Of a DNA stretch of 64,000 nucleotides, positions 36,501 to 51,500 are shown piece by piece; within the stretch, counting starts at the first letter, position 1, and the number at the start of each line of letters is the position of its first letter. The notes beneath the pieces are model-generated. The model was not told the origin of the DNA. It made no database searches and worked only from the letters and a program-made list of their open reading frames with translations. The DNA is from Gavia stellata. Lineage: Eukaryota > Chordata > Aves > Gaviiformes > Gaviidae. The translations under genes and the position numbers were made by a program. The stretch covers positions 14,025,001 through 14,089,000 of the forward strand of contig NC_082637.1 in the NCBI RefSeq assembly GCF_030936135.1, read 5' to 3'.

Positions 36501-39500
36501 TTCATTATATTCTCGACGTTTAACAAGACGAACTTCTATCCTCTCGTTCCTATAAAGTGCAGAAAAAGCCTGAATGTGTCGTATATTGTTCCTTGTCACC
36601 TCCTTCTGAAAAACTGACGTGTAATTAAGGACTAATTACAGTGGTATTTGACTTACAAGCATTTGACACTCACCCAAATCCTTTACATCTTTTTCATTTG
36701 TTTTCAAGATAATAACACAGTGCGTTAGTTAACTGAACTAGTTCACATTACGATTGTTTCAGGAGTGACTGTTCATGTGCATCATCCTTTTTTCAGTATT
36801 CCTATTTTATTAGCGCTTGTAACGCAAAGCTTCCTTTCGTTTTTCTACACTATCCATGGATATTTGCGCTGTGTCTGAACATCCATACATTCTTACCGTA
36901 AACTGTCTACAACATGCTCCACATTTTTTGTATGAATGCGATGCCGCTCCAGCAGACCAGCATAGTTAGATCCCTTCAACGCAAGCTGTAAGACATAAAT
37001 TGATGTTGTAGAAGTTAATCACTACAGTAAGCGCTCTTGAGTAATACAAACAGAGCTATTTTATCTCAGTAGAGACATGTGCTTTTATAAGCATTCCATT
37101 AATTACATCTTTATATACATTCCAGTCAGCTTACATTGACTAGTTCATTAAATGAGTTACATGGCCACAGGAGCCAAGAATCACAGACCTTTTAAGGGCT
37201 CTACACAAATATGCAAGCAAGTATGCTACACTGCCTTCTGTGCCACTTCAGACACTTTGCTTTCCCTGAATCTGCTAAGTAATTTAAAATCTAGGTAACT
37301 CTAATAAAATAATTATACTAACTATACTCCTGTCATGTGCTAAAAGCACCCAAACAGTTAGCTAATTACGTTAAGAGTTATAAACATTGTGCTATAGAGA
37401 AAGAGGACAACACAAAAAAACAATAGGAATTATAATTAAAAAAACAGGAATCTTAAATACCTAGAGCATTAACCTTCAAATTGTATTTGAGCTAAAATGG
37501 AAGACTGCCAAGTGCTGCCAAAGGTGACATTTCCCCTGCGTCAAAAAACTTAAGGACAATCTACCTACTACCTTTGATACTGTCCCCTGGATTATAGACC
37601 AGATTTTTCAAACAAATTCACATCAATAACAAGACAAACAGTACTTAGCAGCTGCATTCTACCATCATTCTTCTTGGAAGCCAGAGAATTTAAATACTTA
37701 ATCTTGACACACTCTTTAGACCATGGAAACATTCTGCAGTTCATATAGAGACTCTTACGAGCAGACAGGTGAGACTGCTGGCTGAAGATTAGATTTTTTT
37801 GCAACAGGTTTCTGTGTCAGTAATTCAGTCACCATCTGTATGCAGTCATTCTTCACCTCACTTAGTGTGCTCATCTGGGGCTGGTACGGCCAAATACATG
37901 TTTGCATGGAGATTAAGCAAGTAAAAGAGGGTGAAAAGGATGTTAAGCAAAAGGAGTTTAAAAATACATTCATAACGAAAGTGATCCTGCTTTGAGCAGC
38001 AGGCTAGACTAGATGACCTCCTGAGGCTCCTTCTAGCCTGAATTACTCTACAATTATACTGACATTGCTTCCTTTTCCCCGACCAGTTAAAACCAATTTA
38101 CCAGCACAGAAACAGAACTTATCCTAGAGTTCGTGTAGAGAAATTAATCTGTGCCAGAAGTTTTGAACAGGAACTTCCAGCAATTTATTCAAGCGCCTTT
38201 ACTCAAAGTTGCACATCCTTCCAAGAGAAAGCGGTGCCAGGCAGCCACATCTAATCCCATTTCCATAGAGACTCCCACACCACAGAACTCCACAGCGAAG
38301 GGGGAAGGACGGGCAGGATATGACAATTACAGTTAACTGCAATCCAGTACCTAACAAATGCAATTTTTCTTCATCTGACACCCGTCGATGTCAAGAAATC
38401 CAACCATGAGCTAAGCACAAAGACAGACTCGGCACTGAAAAAATTACAGAAAAGAATGGAATTGGCCACTCTGGAACTGCATCCCTGTCCTGCTCAGTGC
38501 GTTTACAATCAGCGATTAACTTGCAGGAATGAAATCTTCAGGTGGTCTTACAGCTGGGATCAGGAAACCACCTCCCACAGAGGGGCTCCTAGACTTTGCC
38601 TGGATGCCACCAACAGCACTACGGGCAGACAGTGGGAGTAGCTGCCAGCTGTGCTTGGTCACACACACAGAAAGCATGTGGGGGATCAGAAAACATCCAG
38701 ACAAAGCTTTCAGGTCATTGTTACAAAGCTTGTTAGTACTGGTTTTCTGGGGTACGAGGTATTATGCCCCATTAATTGCCTCACATGCTGAAACATGCTG
38801 CGATTTTCAATCGCAGGTTTGAAGCATAAATTGACCTTGCTTTACCACCAGAAAGAACAAGAAATCCACAGCAAATAACCTCAAAAAAATCAACTGTATT
38901 ACTAAAATCAGGGTTCCCATTCATGCTTCCTCTAGAAACATCTGCTGTGAATGAAACACGAGCACCTGACAAGCAGACTGCTGCTGCAGCATACATTTTT
39001 CAGGCTGCTATTTCCACAGGCTATAACTTCCACACACAACAGAAACTGCAAACTGCATCTTGCAAATTTATGTACTTCATTTACTTGTCCAATTTGTCAG
39101 CATGCTATCTTTCAACTTGGTCAAAGACAGCTTTTATCTCAGAACAATGACAGCATAGTGAATCTCAGTGTGGTCACTTGCAGGCTTTTGAGCCACCAAC
39201 ATCAGTGGTGAGCCTACAGCTAACATTTCATTGGCATTACTAGCAAGGACAGGTATGGGTAGTGTCATTGTTGTGGAAAAGAGTCTGTTCTGTAACTTGC
39301 ATTTGCCTTAGGTGTGTTAAATAATTTCATCAACAGCTTCAGAAAGCAGAGGAGGATGCTCAGCAAATAAGCTGCCAGCATCCTGAGGACTGGCTGAACA
39401 ATTTCCATGGATGCTTCTACTCTTGTTAAGAGTATCACTGCAGAACAGGTATCTAACACATAGAGGTCTCCTCTTTGAATTTAGCTCTAGGACAAGAAAG

Positions 39501-42500
39501 CAGGTATCACCAAGCAAGAAGATAAATGAAAAGTTAGGGCCTTGAGTTTAAATGGCAAAGCTACATCTACGGAGTTAATGAATCATCCTAATTTGCAAAA
39601 GGCTCCAGAGATTAAAACAGCCTGCTCATGGCTAGTGTCATCCCTCTAGCTCAGAGACAAATAACTCACAAGTTCATTCATCTAAGAACTCACAAAGGGA
39701 CAGCCTTCCTGAGCCTAACCACAGCCAAGTACCTCAAACAGGAATGCTGATCATCAGCTGCTTTTCATGGGACTACTCCAAAGGACCAGAGAAGTGCCTA
39801 CAGTCCTTGTGGTCAGAGGCCACAGAATCACAGAGTGGCTGAGGTAGAAAGGGAGCTCTGGAGGTCATCTGGTCCAACCCCCCTGCTCAAGCAGGGCCAC
39901 CTGGAGCCGCTTGCCCAGGAGTATGTCCAGGTGATTTTAGGAGATCTTCACAGATGGAGCCTCCACCACCTCTCTGGGCCACCTGTCCCTGTGCTCAGTC
40001 ACCCCCACAGCGAAAAAGTGTCTCCCAGTGTTCAGACAGACCTTCCTATACTTGAGTTTGTGCCCACTGCCTCTGTCCTACCTCATATCCAGGACCTGAA
40101 TACCATACTAAAACTATGACAAATGCTGCTTCTTAAAGGAGCTCTGCACCAAGGATAAAGAATAAGACAAACTGAGACCACCATCTCCTTTTTTACTTTA
40201 AAGAGCTGAAGGCAAAGATGAGACAGTCCAGTCACTGTATGCAAAGAGCCCGGGAGGAACCTGTGACGTACAGAAAACTCCAGACTGCAGGATGGGGGTT
40301 TTCTGACTGATTGGACTGGCCCACAAACCCACGCCAGGCTTGGGTCTTACCAACCAACCCCTCAAAAAGGCCTGTAGGTTTTAGCTTAGTGAAGACAACT
40401 TGTCAATTCTTCTTCCTTTGGAGGAGGCTCTGATTTACAATTGTCACAGTGGCCCTTCCAAAAGGAAAGGATTTGACAGGCCACTCTCCACTTTCAACAT
40501 CCGAGAGCAAGTCTGACAGTCTTACCGAGCAGGTAACTTTATACCAAGTATTGACATTCTTTGCTAAAATGTGAAAAAACTACTATTATGACAGACCCAT
40601 GTTGAGTTTATTCAGTATTTCAAGCTATATGGAGTAGCAATTTGATCTGAGTATCAAGTCTACCTGAAGAAAAATGGAGTTATACCAAACGCCCAATAAC
40701 ATTTATGTCAGTAACTTTGTGTAAGGTAGTTTCTTCAGGTTTTCTTTTTTAACATCCTCATTAAGACTTAAATGAAGTAAAACAGCAGAGCTCTGATGTT
40801 TTACAGGAAAAAATTCTCATCCAAAGTAATCCTTCTACTTCATTTTACCACTAACCTTTTTATGAAAAGTCATTTCCTTCCATGGAATAAGCAGCTATGT
40901 TTGGCCCATGAAACTGACAAAAACCTTATAAAATTGAAAAAAATCTGAACTAAGTGTCATACAGTAGTAGTATGTACTCCTGCAAAACTCACCCACACTA
41001 ACATAGAAAACCTAAAAGATTACGAAGAATGTTAAGAAGCCTGCCAGTACAGCACAAGGAGTACACTTCAAAACACAAAACATTTAAACCTAGCGATATT
41101 CTTCCAGAAATTGCCGGACTGCAGACTGACTTCCTAGACGTGGGCTAGAAAATAGAAACGCTATTCCTACAGAGCTCAGGATCTTCAAACTGGAGTATGC
41201 TTGGCATTTCTTGGTGTTGAAGTTGTAAAAGCCTACGTGAGGGGCCACACAGCAGTCTGGAGCCCTGCACTGCAGGTTAAGTAATTTCTCCCAGCTTTTA
41301 TCTGGAAAGATCAATAAGAGCAAAGGAAACTGAAAAGTACTGATGAACCGAGGTTATCAGCTATGGGTCTATAAACGCACAAGAAACATGGCATTTGCCG
41401 AGTCCCACTTGCTGAGGCTACTGCAACAGGAAAAAATAAGGGTAAAATGTACAGGAAATGTTGCCTGAGAGCACAATGGTAGTCTGCTACAGATGGCATC
41501 ACTGGAAGTACCCAAAAGCAGAAGCAATCATGGAGAGTGGGAAGAAACAACAAGCGTGACTGTAGACCTATTAATCTGGCCTCAATAGCATGCAAGATGG
41601 TAAAATAAAGTGCATGAACATATAAATGACAGCTATTCTAGCTAAAAGTGTATTAGCATATGAAAACAGGGACTAACTGGCCAAAAAGACATTCAGGCAT
41701 AGCTTCAGTAGTGTTCTTAAACCTCACAACAGAGACACAAAGCAGGCTTCCAGAAGAGCTTGCACTGGAAAACACCCTCAGGGGACCAGAACGTCTTCTA
41801 TGATGGAGTTATTTTTCCTTAGGAGCCTGAAGGAGAAAAGGTCTAGACCGAATGCCTAAAAAAAGTTCTTCTCATATCTTCTGGCCTGATCCTTTTTTAA
41901 TGAAAGGATAATTTTTCACAGAGGTCCTTTAACACTCATTTAGGCAACAGACATTTGCTTGACTGCCTTCCTTCTGGAGTCTCAGCTACCACTGACAAGT
42001 CTCACGCCACTTGGTTTCAACTGTGGGTCTGCTGTCCTTGAGCAATGCCGGCCCTTGAGGAACAATGCTGCACGAGGACATGGCTTGAAGCCACAAATAC
42101 AGAAGCAACACAAAGCCAAGCAACATCTGAATACCCACTGTTGTCTACATATGTGGCTTATGATCCTTGATTTAGAGAATGGGGAAAAGAAAAGCCATAG
42201 CCAAGTCTTACTAGCATTGCTAACCTAAGCATGAGGATAAAATAGTATGCTCTCTCAAGACAATAATGTGAACGTTGTCCAGAGTGAAACTGTGAACTGA
42301 GCACCTTCTACATCTCATCCTAGTACACTAACAGGAACTTTTCAGATGCATTTTGGCTATATATGAATATATAAAAAATATATTCATATTCCCATTACTA
42401 TGCTTACCCTGAATTTACAGCACTAACCTTCATGTTGCCTTAAACCACCACTGCACCAGGATGGAGTTAATGCCTCGGTGTTTTATGACTGTTGCTCTTC

Positions 42501-45500
42501 AGGAGTTAAATTAAATGTATGACCAGAAGCAAAACAAACAAAGCATAGATCTAGAAATGATTACTCTCTCAAATTTCCACAATGAACTTGGCCACACATG
42601 GACCCCAGCGGGAAAACAAGAACAGATCACTGCTTTCCAATCTACCAAACTTCTACAGAAAGAACTACCAAACATGGATTTAGAGAGCAACAGCTAAACA
42701 CAGAAGTTTTAATTTTAACCTGAAGAGGAAAATACTATGAATGCTGTATGCATAATCATCTAACCATTTCTAAGCAGAGTACAGCACTATTAAAAGTTCT
42801 GTATTTTCAGAAATTGTGTTTCTAGATTAATCACATCTCCCAAGTATAGACAAAGTTAGTGCGCTCGGTTTCAAAAGAAACAAGCGTTTATTTTGACAGG
42901 AATATGGAAAAAATGTTTTTCCAAAAGTGTTAAGTTTTGAACTAGAAACAGCTTTGAATATAGTATGTCCTTCAAATAACACACTCCTCTTAGCTTCCCT
43001 GACAAGTAAGCAACACTGACTCAAAATCTGCTTAAGTACCAAAGTCAAAGACTGGCAATCTATAGTTGCATACGAGTAATTTTCCTATGTTCTAGTGTTA
43101 GTGTTAACTACTAGTTAAGTTAAATCTTCATCTGTCATGCTAAAAACAAATCCAGTTTTCCTCACAGAAAACTTTCTGATTTCTCAAGAGCTCCAACAAC
43201 ATATTAAGCTTTCCTATTTCATAATGCAAAAATAATCCACATACAAATAAGTGGGATTAAAGCATGATTGAGCTTCTGAGTCTTAGATAATAAGGACAAA
43301 AGAGACAAAAATAAACTGAGCAGTTAGCCGTGGCAGAATCTGCCCTGTAGAAATCTGCACCTTGGAGACACATTTCAAGTGCTCCACAGAAAAGGGTCTG
43401 CTGGAAGCACAACCACGGCTACCTTGAACCACAACCCTGAGTCTTCAGTGAGTTTTCCAGTATCAGCTGGAACTGATGGGGGAGTTGAATTTGGTGGTTG
43501 TATACAACAGATGTCCAGGTTTGGATTATGACATCAACCTTCACAGGAAGTATAGGACAGCATGCCCACCCTCAGTTTCTTCTAACTAGAGAAGAATTAT
43601 CAAGACAAGTATCATTTACGAGCTTAAATTGCTGTATTTGTACTAATGACAGCAAGTTTGCAGATGACACCAAGCTGAGTTGTATGGTTGATACTCTAGA
43701 AGGAAGGGATGCCATCCAGGGGCACCTGGACAGGCTAGAGAGGTGAGCTCATGCAAAACTCATGACGTTCAACAAGGCCAAATGCAAAGTCCTGCACCTG
43801 GGTCAGGGCAACCCTCGGTATCAATACAGGCTGAGGGATGAAGGGATTGAGAGCAGCCCTGCTGAGAAGGACTTGGGGGTTCCTAGTAGACAAAAAGGTG
43901 GACATGAGCCAGCAATGTGCACTCGCAACCCAGAAGCCAACCGTATCCTGGACTGCATCAAAAGAAGGGTGGCCAGCAGGTCGAGGGAGGTGATTTTGCC
44001 CTTCTGTTCCGCTCCGGTGAGACCCCACCTGGAGTACTGCATCCAGCTCCGGAGTCCTCAGCACAGGAGAGACATGGACCTGTTGGAGCGGGTCCAGAGG
44101 AGGGCCACAAAAATGATCAGAGGGATGGAACACCTCTCCTATGGGGACAGGCTGAGAGAGTTGGGGTTGTTCACCCTGGAGAAGAGAAGGCTCCGGGGAG
44201 ACCTTACAGCAGCCTCCCAGTACTTAAAGAGAGCCTACAGGAAAGATGGGGAGGAACTCTTTATCAGGGACTGTAGTGATAAGACAAAGGGTAATGGTTT
44301 TAGACTCAAAGAGAGTAGATTTAGATTAGATATTGGGAAGAAATTGTTTACTGTGAGGGTGGTGAGACACATGCCCCCTCCCTGGAAGTGTTCAAGGCCA
44401 GGTTGGACAGGGCTTCAAGCAATCTGACCTAGTGGAAGGTGTCCCTGCCCACAGCAGGGAGGTTGGAACCAGATGACCTTTTAGGTCCCTTCCAACCCAA
44501 ACAGTTCTATGATTCTGTGACTTTACTTTCAGAAGTTGCTTGACTTAAACTTCTCAAACCTCGTAAAAGGGGAAGTGTGTTCTCCTACTTGCTTTTGCAC
44601 TAGTAACACTAAATACATCAAGTCTGATCTTACATGGGTTTGCTAGAGAAAGAAGTTAGATGGTAAGGTCACCACATTTGGGGAAAAAAAAGTAAAATTC
44701 AAGTCTTTCTTGAAAAATTCCAGGCTCACTGAATTGAAATTATGTATCAATTGATACTTTGTATCAGTCAGGGCAGGTTTCAGCAGACTCACGCTTGTGG
44801 TACTCGTGGATTAACCCATTTTGGGACACCCGGCTCTTTCAGGGACCTGTAGCCCAGCTCATGCAGACCAGCAGAAGTTCTCTGAAGCCCTCTCTGAAGT
44901 AAACCTGAGAACCAGTTTCACTGAGCAGCGGCAGGCAGGTCCGGGGTGAACTTAAAATGCATTTGTTTCAGATAATTCAATAGTTAAAAAATGCAATCCA
45001 CAAACTCAATGCATTGTTTACAGGATGGCTTACAGCATTTGCCTTAGCTGAAGTAGCAGAGAAACCCCGCAGCTTCCCGAAACAAAGCCCTACTTAGAAT
45101 CAGCATCAGATTTAAGTTCTCTATAAAGCTTTAAACACGAATCAAGTCTTCAATTACAAACCACTGCTGAGTTGCAAGCGGCAGGCATTAAGCCCGGTTC
45201 CTCCTCCCTTCCCAATCTGGGTTATTAGATATTATACAGGCCATTAACTGCTTGCCTATAAAAAAGTGTGGTAGGTTAACCAATGCAGTAGGTCAGTACC
45301 TACCATAAAAGAAAAGCAGTAGCCTGGTCCTACCTGACCAGCACTCTTGCCCATCAACTGTGGACTGACGTACTAACCAGCTGTCAATTGCTCAGAATTG
45401 TTCCTAATATTGTTCCTGGCCATTTGCTAGGTTTCTACCTGTTCACCACATCACTCCCCATGCTGCAGAAGCCCAGTGGGCTGCTTTAGCTAGAAAATTT

Positions 45501-48500
45501 TTTTCCTTGTACTTCCCTCACTGTTTTCTGCAGCAACTTAGACCCCTCACTTCCATTAAATAATCACAGCAGCCTTTCAAACGCTGCCTTTATATCTGCT
45601 ATAAAGCAAGGAATATGAAGTGTTTTGCATATTGTAGCATTTTGTATGCCATTACTTCTGTAGCAGCTGACTTCAATAATTTCTTCACTTGGTAAGTGAA
45701 TCTGGCAACACTACGCTCCTGAAGCTTCACAGAAATGCTGCTTTGGGGCAAGAGTTTGATCTACACATGAACAAAAGTAAAAATGCCATAAACTGTTTTC
45801 TAATTCTTCATCTACCACATCAAAGTATTATTGTCATTTTAACCACAGCTGAAGAATACACAGAGTGGTTTGTAATTCAAAGGCTAACGCAGAACAAATT
45901 GTCATGTTAACTACAAACAGAGCAGTAACTACTTTCTGCACTAACAGGTTTCTAGAAACCCAGTGCAATCCAGGCAATTCAATCATTCAGTTCTCATTAA
46001 TTCAGCAGGACACCAACATAATGCTAAGTACTTAAAAACAATATTAAAATCACTTCCAAAAGACAGCCTTTTTCAGCTCTGTTAAGTATCAGATGCTTGG
46101 TGAGATAGTCCACAAAGTTGAATTTAGGTACACTGAAATGCCCTACTTTTACATCTTTTTGCTATGTATGACTGAGTATACTTGGATGGTGTGCTGGAAA
46201 AAACAAATGCTATGGAAAAAGGAATTACTACATCCTATTTGGTTCCATCCTTTTCCAGACTCCCTTTATGACAGAACAACAACGTAGAAGGAACTTTTAA
46301 ATAAAGCAAATGCAACTGAAGTTACTTAACATTGATGCAAGTATATCAAATTTCAAAGGTAAAGATAAACAAATGCACACTGTGACTGTGTAACTTGAAA
46401 AACATTTATACCTATCTCAGTTTCCAGCGGACTAGCTTGAATATATTATTTCTGGAAAAAACATGTCTTTAGCTTTATATAATCTTGGTGTACTATAACC
46501 TCTGTCTTGAATTCTGTATGCTTCAAATTCAGTAGATGGAGATAGTATTTTTTCCCCTCTTTTCAGGGTGAGGTAGAGCGAAGTACAATCCTACCAGTTT
46601 TTAAATACTTTATGTGCTCCCTAGAAGAGCATCTACTGAGACAATTCACATTATAAAATAAGCAGAGATGGGTAGTCTGAATTCAACAGAACAATGAAAA
46701 GCTTCACAGTACCAATTCATGCATTAAATAAGTTTCTATGTAAAGATACTGCCTTCAAATGTACCACTGTACATTTGGATCCACAAGAGAACATAGGAGC
46801 AAATACTCTAATACTTACTGCTTTTTAGAACAGCTCAACTTTTTTTCCACAAAAAAATTAAAACACATTTTTTGAAGACTGCTGAATTATCTGATTTCAT
46901 TTTAAAATCAGAATTCAGTTGAACTTTGAAGTTTGCATATTACTTTTTCCTTCTGCTACCTTCCTTGCACCTGTAAAAATCCTAGTGTTTTGAAAATATT
47001 TGAGTAACATTTTCTAAATAAAGTTCTACTGGATCACAGGCATCTGGATTCAAGTGCAGTTCTCTAAAACAGAAATCTAAGAATGAAATAGCTGGCTGGT
47101 TTCCAAAAGCCTACCTTGGGGTGGTGGTGTGACATTCACAAACCTGAAACACTAGTACTTAGGAAACATAATTCAAAAGTGATACTAAAAAAAAAATAAA
47201 TGTATCTTTCACCATTTGACGTAAAAGAAGATAAAGATTTTTTCCTGTAATTAAAATAAACATTAATCACCTATCAAGTTACAGGTAAAATAGCACATTT
47301 CTTCCAAGAGTGAATTTTCTAAAAAACACGAAAACTTTAATGTGCAGCTTATTAACAGCTGATGCTGTAAGCATCTAAATTAGAAACTGGGGGGGGACAG
47401 GGGTCATGTTCTTCTACACACAGACCCACCACCACCCTCCACAGTTCTGTGGAGTTTGTTTTGGTGCACAAGAACATACGAGCTCCAGCTGAAGCTCTCC
47501 TACCTGTGGGGAGACACTCCTTCCCTCCTCCCTGACCAGCCCTGCTCAGTATGTTGGTGCCCTATGCTGAAGATGAGTTCACATCATGCCTCTTTTAGGG
47601 GAGGCAATATCCTGCTAACAGGTTACCTTTTCTCTACCCAGATACCAGTTTTCAGGAAACGTCCCATTTCTGAGATGACCACCCCTGCCAATTTATTGCA
47701 GCGGTCCAAAAGAGCCCCAGCTTGTTCCAAACCTCCAACTCCTTGCTCTCCCTTCCCACTCCAAATAAAGACACATAAACCAGCCACAACAGAGTATCAG
47801 CTGTGGTCCACACTGAATCATCTTCCTCCAATTAAGACCAAAATGAACACAACTTTTCATCTGACAAGGCATTTTCAAAAGTAATTCAAACTGCGTATGA
47901 AGTATGTTTGGACAGCTAAATTGTTCATCTTCCCTAAATACCTTCCAGTAGCAAGAAGTCGACAGCTGCATCTCAACTGTGCTATCAAACAAAAAAACAG
48001 GACTCAGGAAATTAGCTTTATCTACTACTGAGATATTAAATCCTCTTAGTTTACATAAGGACAACGGCAACGCTTGCTCTGCGTGAGTTTGCAGAGAGTG
48101 AAATAAACAGTCAGGACATAGAGCAGCCTTCAGCATTAGTTGACTGGATCATTCATTTTTGTAACCAGCCATATTTAGATGCCAATCCCAATAACCAGGC
48201 CAGAAGAAATTCAAATTGCTGTCACTTCTGATAAGCAAACTGCTTGTAGGGACTTAGGAAAATGACTAGTATTTTTATTTAACTTAAAGCTGGTAACTGC
48301 AAATATTAGAAATCAGTCTCTTTAAATCTCAGGAAGGCAAACAAAATTACTCCTTGTGTGATTTGATGCACAGAATTCACTGATGCAACACTTAAAAAAG
48401 TGCTGGGTCATTTTGGGGCATTTTTCTCTCCTGGTATTAGAAGAGAAATATCTCTTTTTTATATGTCTCTAATCTCCCTTCTAAACTAAAGACTCTGAAA

Positions 48501-51500
48501 ACCTCCCCTGTACAACAGTGTTCAGAGCGCTTAATTACATTTTTCAGAATAGTTCAGAATCAGAATACTAATCATGATAGTCAGATGTGCTTAGGTACAG
48601 TTATGAACAGATTTAAAAAGACCCACTCATAAGTGTTTAAGAGTATCTGCTGCAAGAAGGAGCAAGCACGCATAACATGTATGTAGAGATGCAATGAAAG
48701 ACTTAATCCTTCACAGATCTACTAAACACTCTTTCAAGCATTTGCCCTTGCTCTCCATCTCTCCCCCACCTGTTCTGTGCTTCTGCTGTCTGGACTGGTT
48801 CTTCACCTCTACCGTCTCTGTTTGCACAAAGAACTCGGGAATCGTGACCTTGCAGCTTCAACTTCGCAACATTTAAGTGTTTGTATAGTACAACTCACTT
48901 GATGTGTCCAAAAGAAAGGCCACGGAAGTATTTAGACCACAGCTGCTCAGGGCCTCTCTTGCATATTACAAGTGTCAGCCAGCCAGCTTCGATTCTTTGA
49001 TATTCTGCCTCTGGGAGTATACTGTGATTTATATAGTATATAATATATATGATATATGCTATGATCTATATCATATGCCAATGATTCATCTTCAGCGTCC
49101 TTAAATAAGGAACAAATCCCATCTAATTAATGCAGCGTCACTTCTGCATTAAGTGACTTACTGCATTTTCTGTCTTAATGCAACAGCTAAGTTCAGGTCT
49201 GCTCTCCTGTCTCGGTGATCAGGCACAACTACTTAAGCCCACGATGATCATTATTTGTGCTATACTAAAATCCAAAGCTTCCCAGCAGAGACACCAGTTA
49301 TCTTCTAGGAACTTGCAAACATCTCTTCTACTCACAACCAGTAGGCAAACAAGCCCAGGTACGGCTTCTCCAATCTAAGCCTCCAACATTGCCTTGAAAT
49401 TGAATCTCTGTATTTCAGACAGCCAGCGTCGGGACATCTGAAGATCCGTGACAGATGACAACAGCACCGGGCTCCTCCGCTAGTACGGGCTCCCTCACGC
49501 CGCGATGCTGCCACACCACAAGCCAGCTCTAAGGTGACCTGAGTTTGAGCCACCGCTATGTAACACAATCCCCACCACCTCCCCGTCTGCGTTAGCTAGC
49601 AGCTTACAGCGTCAGGAGAGCCAAACCCTTCCGATGCACTTTTGCTTTCGCTCTTTGCTGCTACCCCAGCAGCAGGCTTTCGTGTGAGCCTCGACTCCCA
49701 CCCCTCCTTCTGTGCAGCCGTTCGGTGTGACTGAGCTCCCACACCGGATTCATGACCGCTTCAATTCACAACCGTCAGGATAAACTGAGCATCACCCTGG
49801 GCAGCAGCAGCAGGGACTCGTTGTACATCCAAGGGCAGTGTCTGGCCTCATTTCTCGGAGACCGACAGCCTTGGGACCAGCTTCTGACGTGTCCCCAGGA
49901 GAAGCAGAGACACAGGGAGCACAGCGTGCAGCTAACCTCAGGAAGCAAAACACATCATGTTCCCAAGCTGCCCGCAAAGGATGCAGCACAGAGGGGGAAG
50001 GACACTTTGCAGCAATCACTCTGCTAAGAAGGGATCTCTGTCCACAACAGAGAGGGTAAGAGTCTCCTGAACCGTCACCTAACATATTTACTGAGGCTGC
50101 CATTAGCTCAAAGTTTGAGGAAAAAATATGAGACCAGAGTCACAGCAGAATGTAAATACAGAAGTTTTTACAGATCAGCTAAAAAATTCGAGCAGCAGGC
50201 AGTAAGGAGAATTCCTTCCCTTTCTTATTTCCCGTTTCAAAAATATAATTCTGGAAGAGCATTTCAGAGTGTTCTCGCACAAATCTTTGTATTCCCACCC
50301 ATATGGCAAAAGCCAAACTTAATATTGCCATACACAGTTAGGCAAGTTAGGCTTTGTCTACCTGGCGACACTATGAGTTTTATTGCTGCAATTCCTCACA
50401 TGGAGGTATTTTCAGGGGAAAGATAGATTAAAAAAAGCACCAGTCCTAGAATAAAAGTTCTAGAATTCTCCCAAATATGGAGAATTATCTTATACCTGTA
50501 CATTTCTCCAAAAGGACAAACTCTAAAGCATTTCTGTAACTACTGCTATCAGATGCTCTGCGTTCACAGTTACTTTTTTTAAAATGCATCTTCAGACTGA
50601 TACAGCTCACCGATCGCACAAAACATGCATTCTTGGGAGAACAGAAACTGCAGCTATCCCTACATTCTGTCGACAGCACCTTTAGAGATGTGCACTGCTC
50701 ACTAACCGATTCACTGTCCCAGTCCTGCCTGTACATAAGCGGTCAGGGAAAGGTGACCAAACACGCCATTTTGTTTTTCTTGGTTTTAGCTGCGCACTGA
50801 GGACATCCTGATTCTCTATACTTAACAGCAAGAAATGCTTCCTCAAAAGAAGCTTAAATGAAGACAGAAAAGCAGTCTGACAGATGAACTGTGACAGACA
50901 TTGCTTTTCCATAGCCACCATATAAAAGGAAGTATGGGGACACCTCAGCAACAGGAACCTACATGCAGGTGAGAATGAGAACACAGGCTGATGTTTCCAC
51001 ATTAAACTTGGTGCCATATGAAATTTGACTAGAGAGCTTTACAAAAATATGTAAGAATGTTTGGACAGGAGTTCCATAGGAGGTGGATGACCAACTGAAC
51101 TACGCAGAAAAATGTAAGAACTATCTTGCTTTAGATTCTGTAGTTTTAATCCTCGTGCTTTACAAAGCAAGGCTATGCAACCCTAGCATTTGTGCCTGCT
51201 ACCTAAGTTAAGCACATCTGCAAGTTTAATCCAAGCATTGCAGATGAATAGAGGTCTAAAATATTTCCAGCTGTAAGAGACCAAAGACTAGACAGACCTA
51301 AATTAATGGTCTTATTCGGAACAAAGACGATATTACAAGCTCATGACCTGGTCTGCACAGACTGCTGGCAACCAAAGTAACTCCAGCAGGTACTATGCTT
51401 TAACCCACTGGTGGCAGATGAGCACTGGAAGGAGACAGTCACAGGCTATACGGAGGATAGGATGGGGTCACTCGGCTCGGTGGAGGTGAAGAGACTCGAC

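Noticed and set aside
43762-44427. 221-codon plus-strand frame that looks like a gene
   Set aside because: It is the decayed reverse-transcriptase end of a CR1 LINE, not a host gene.
47456-48136. Overlapping 142- and 147-codon frames on opposite strands in NADK2 intron 1
   Set aside because: There is no recognisable domain, no splice or promoter support, and they overlap antiparallel, as chance frames do.
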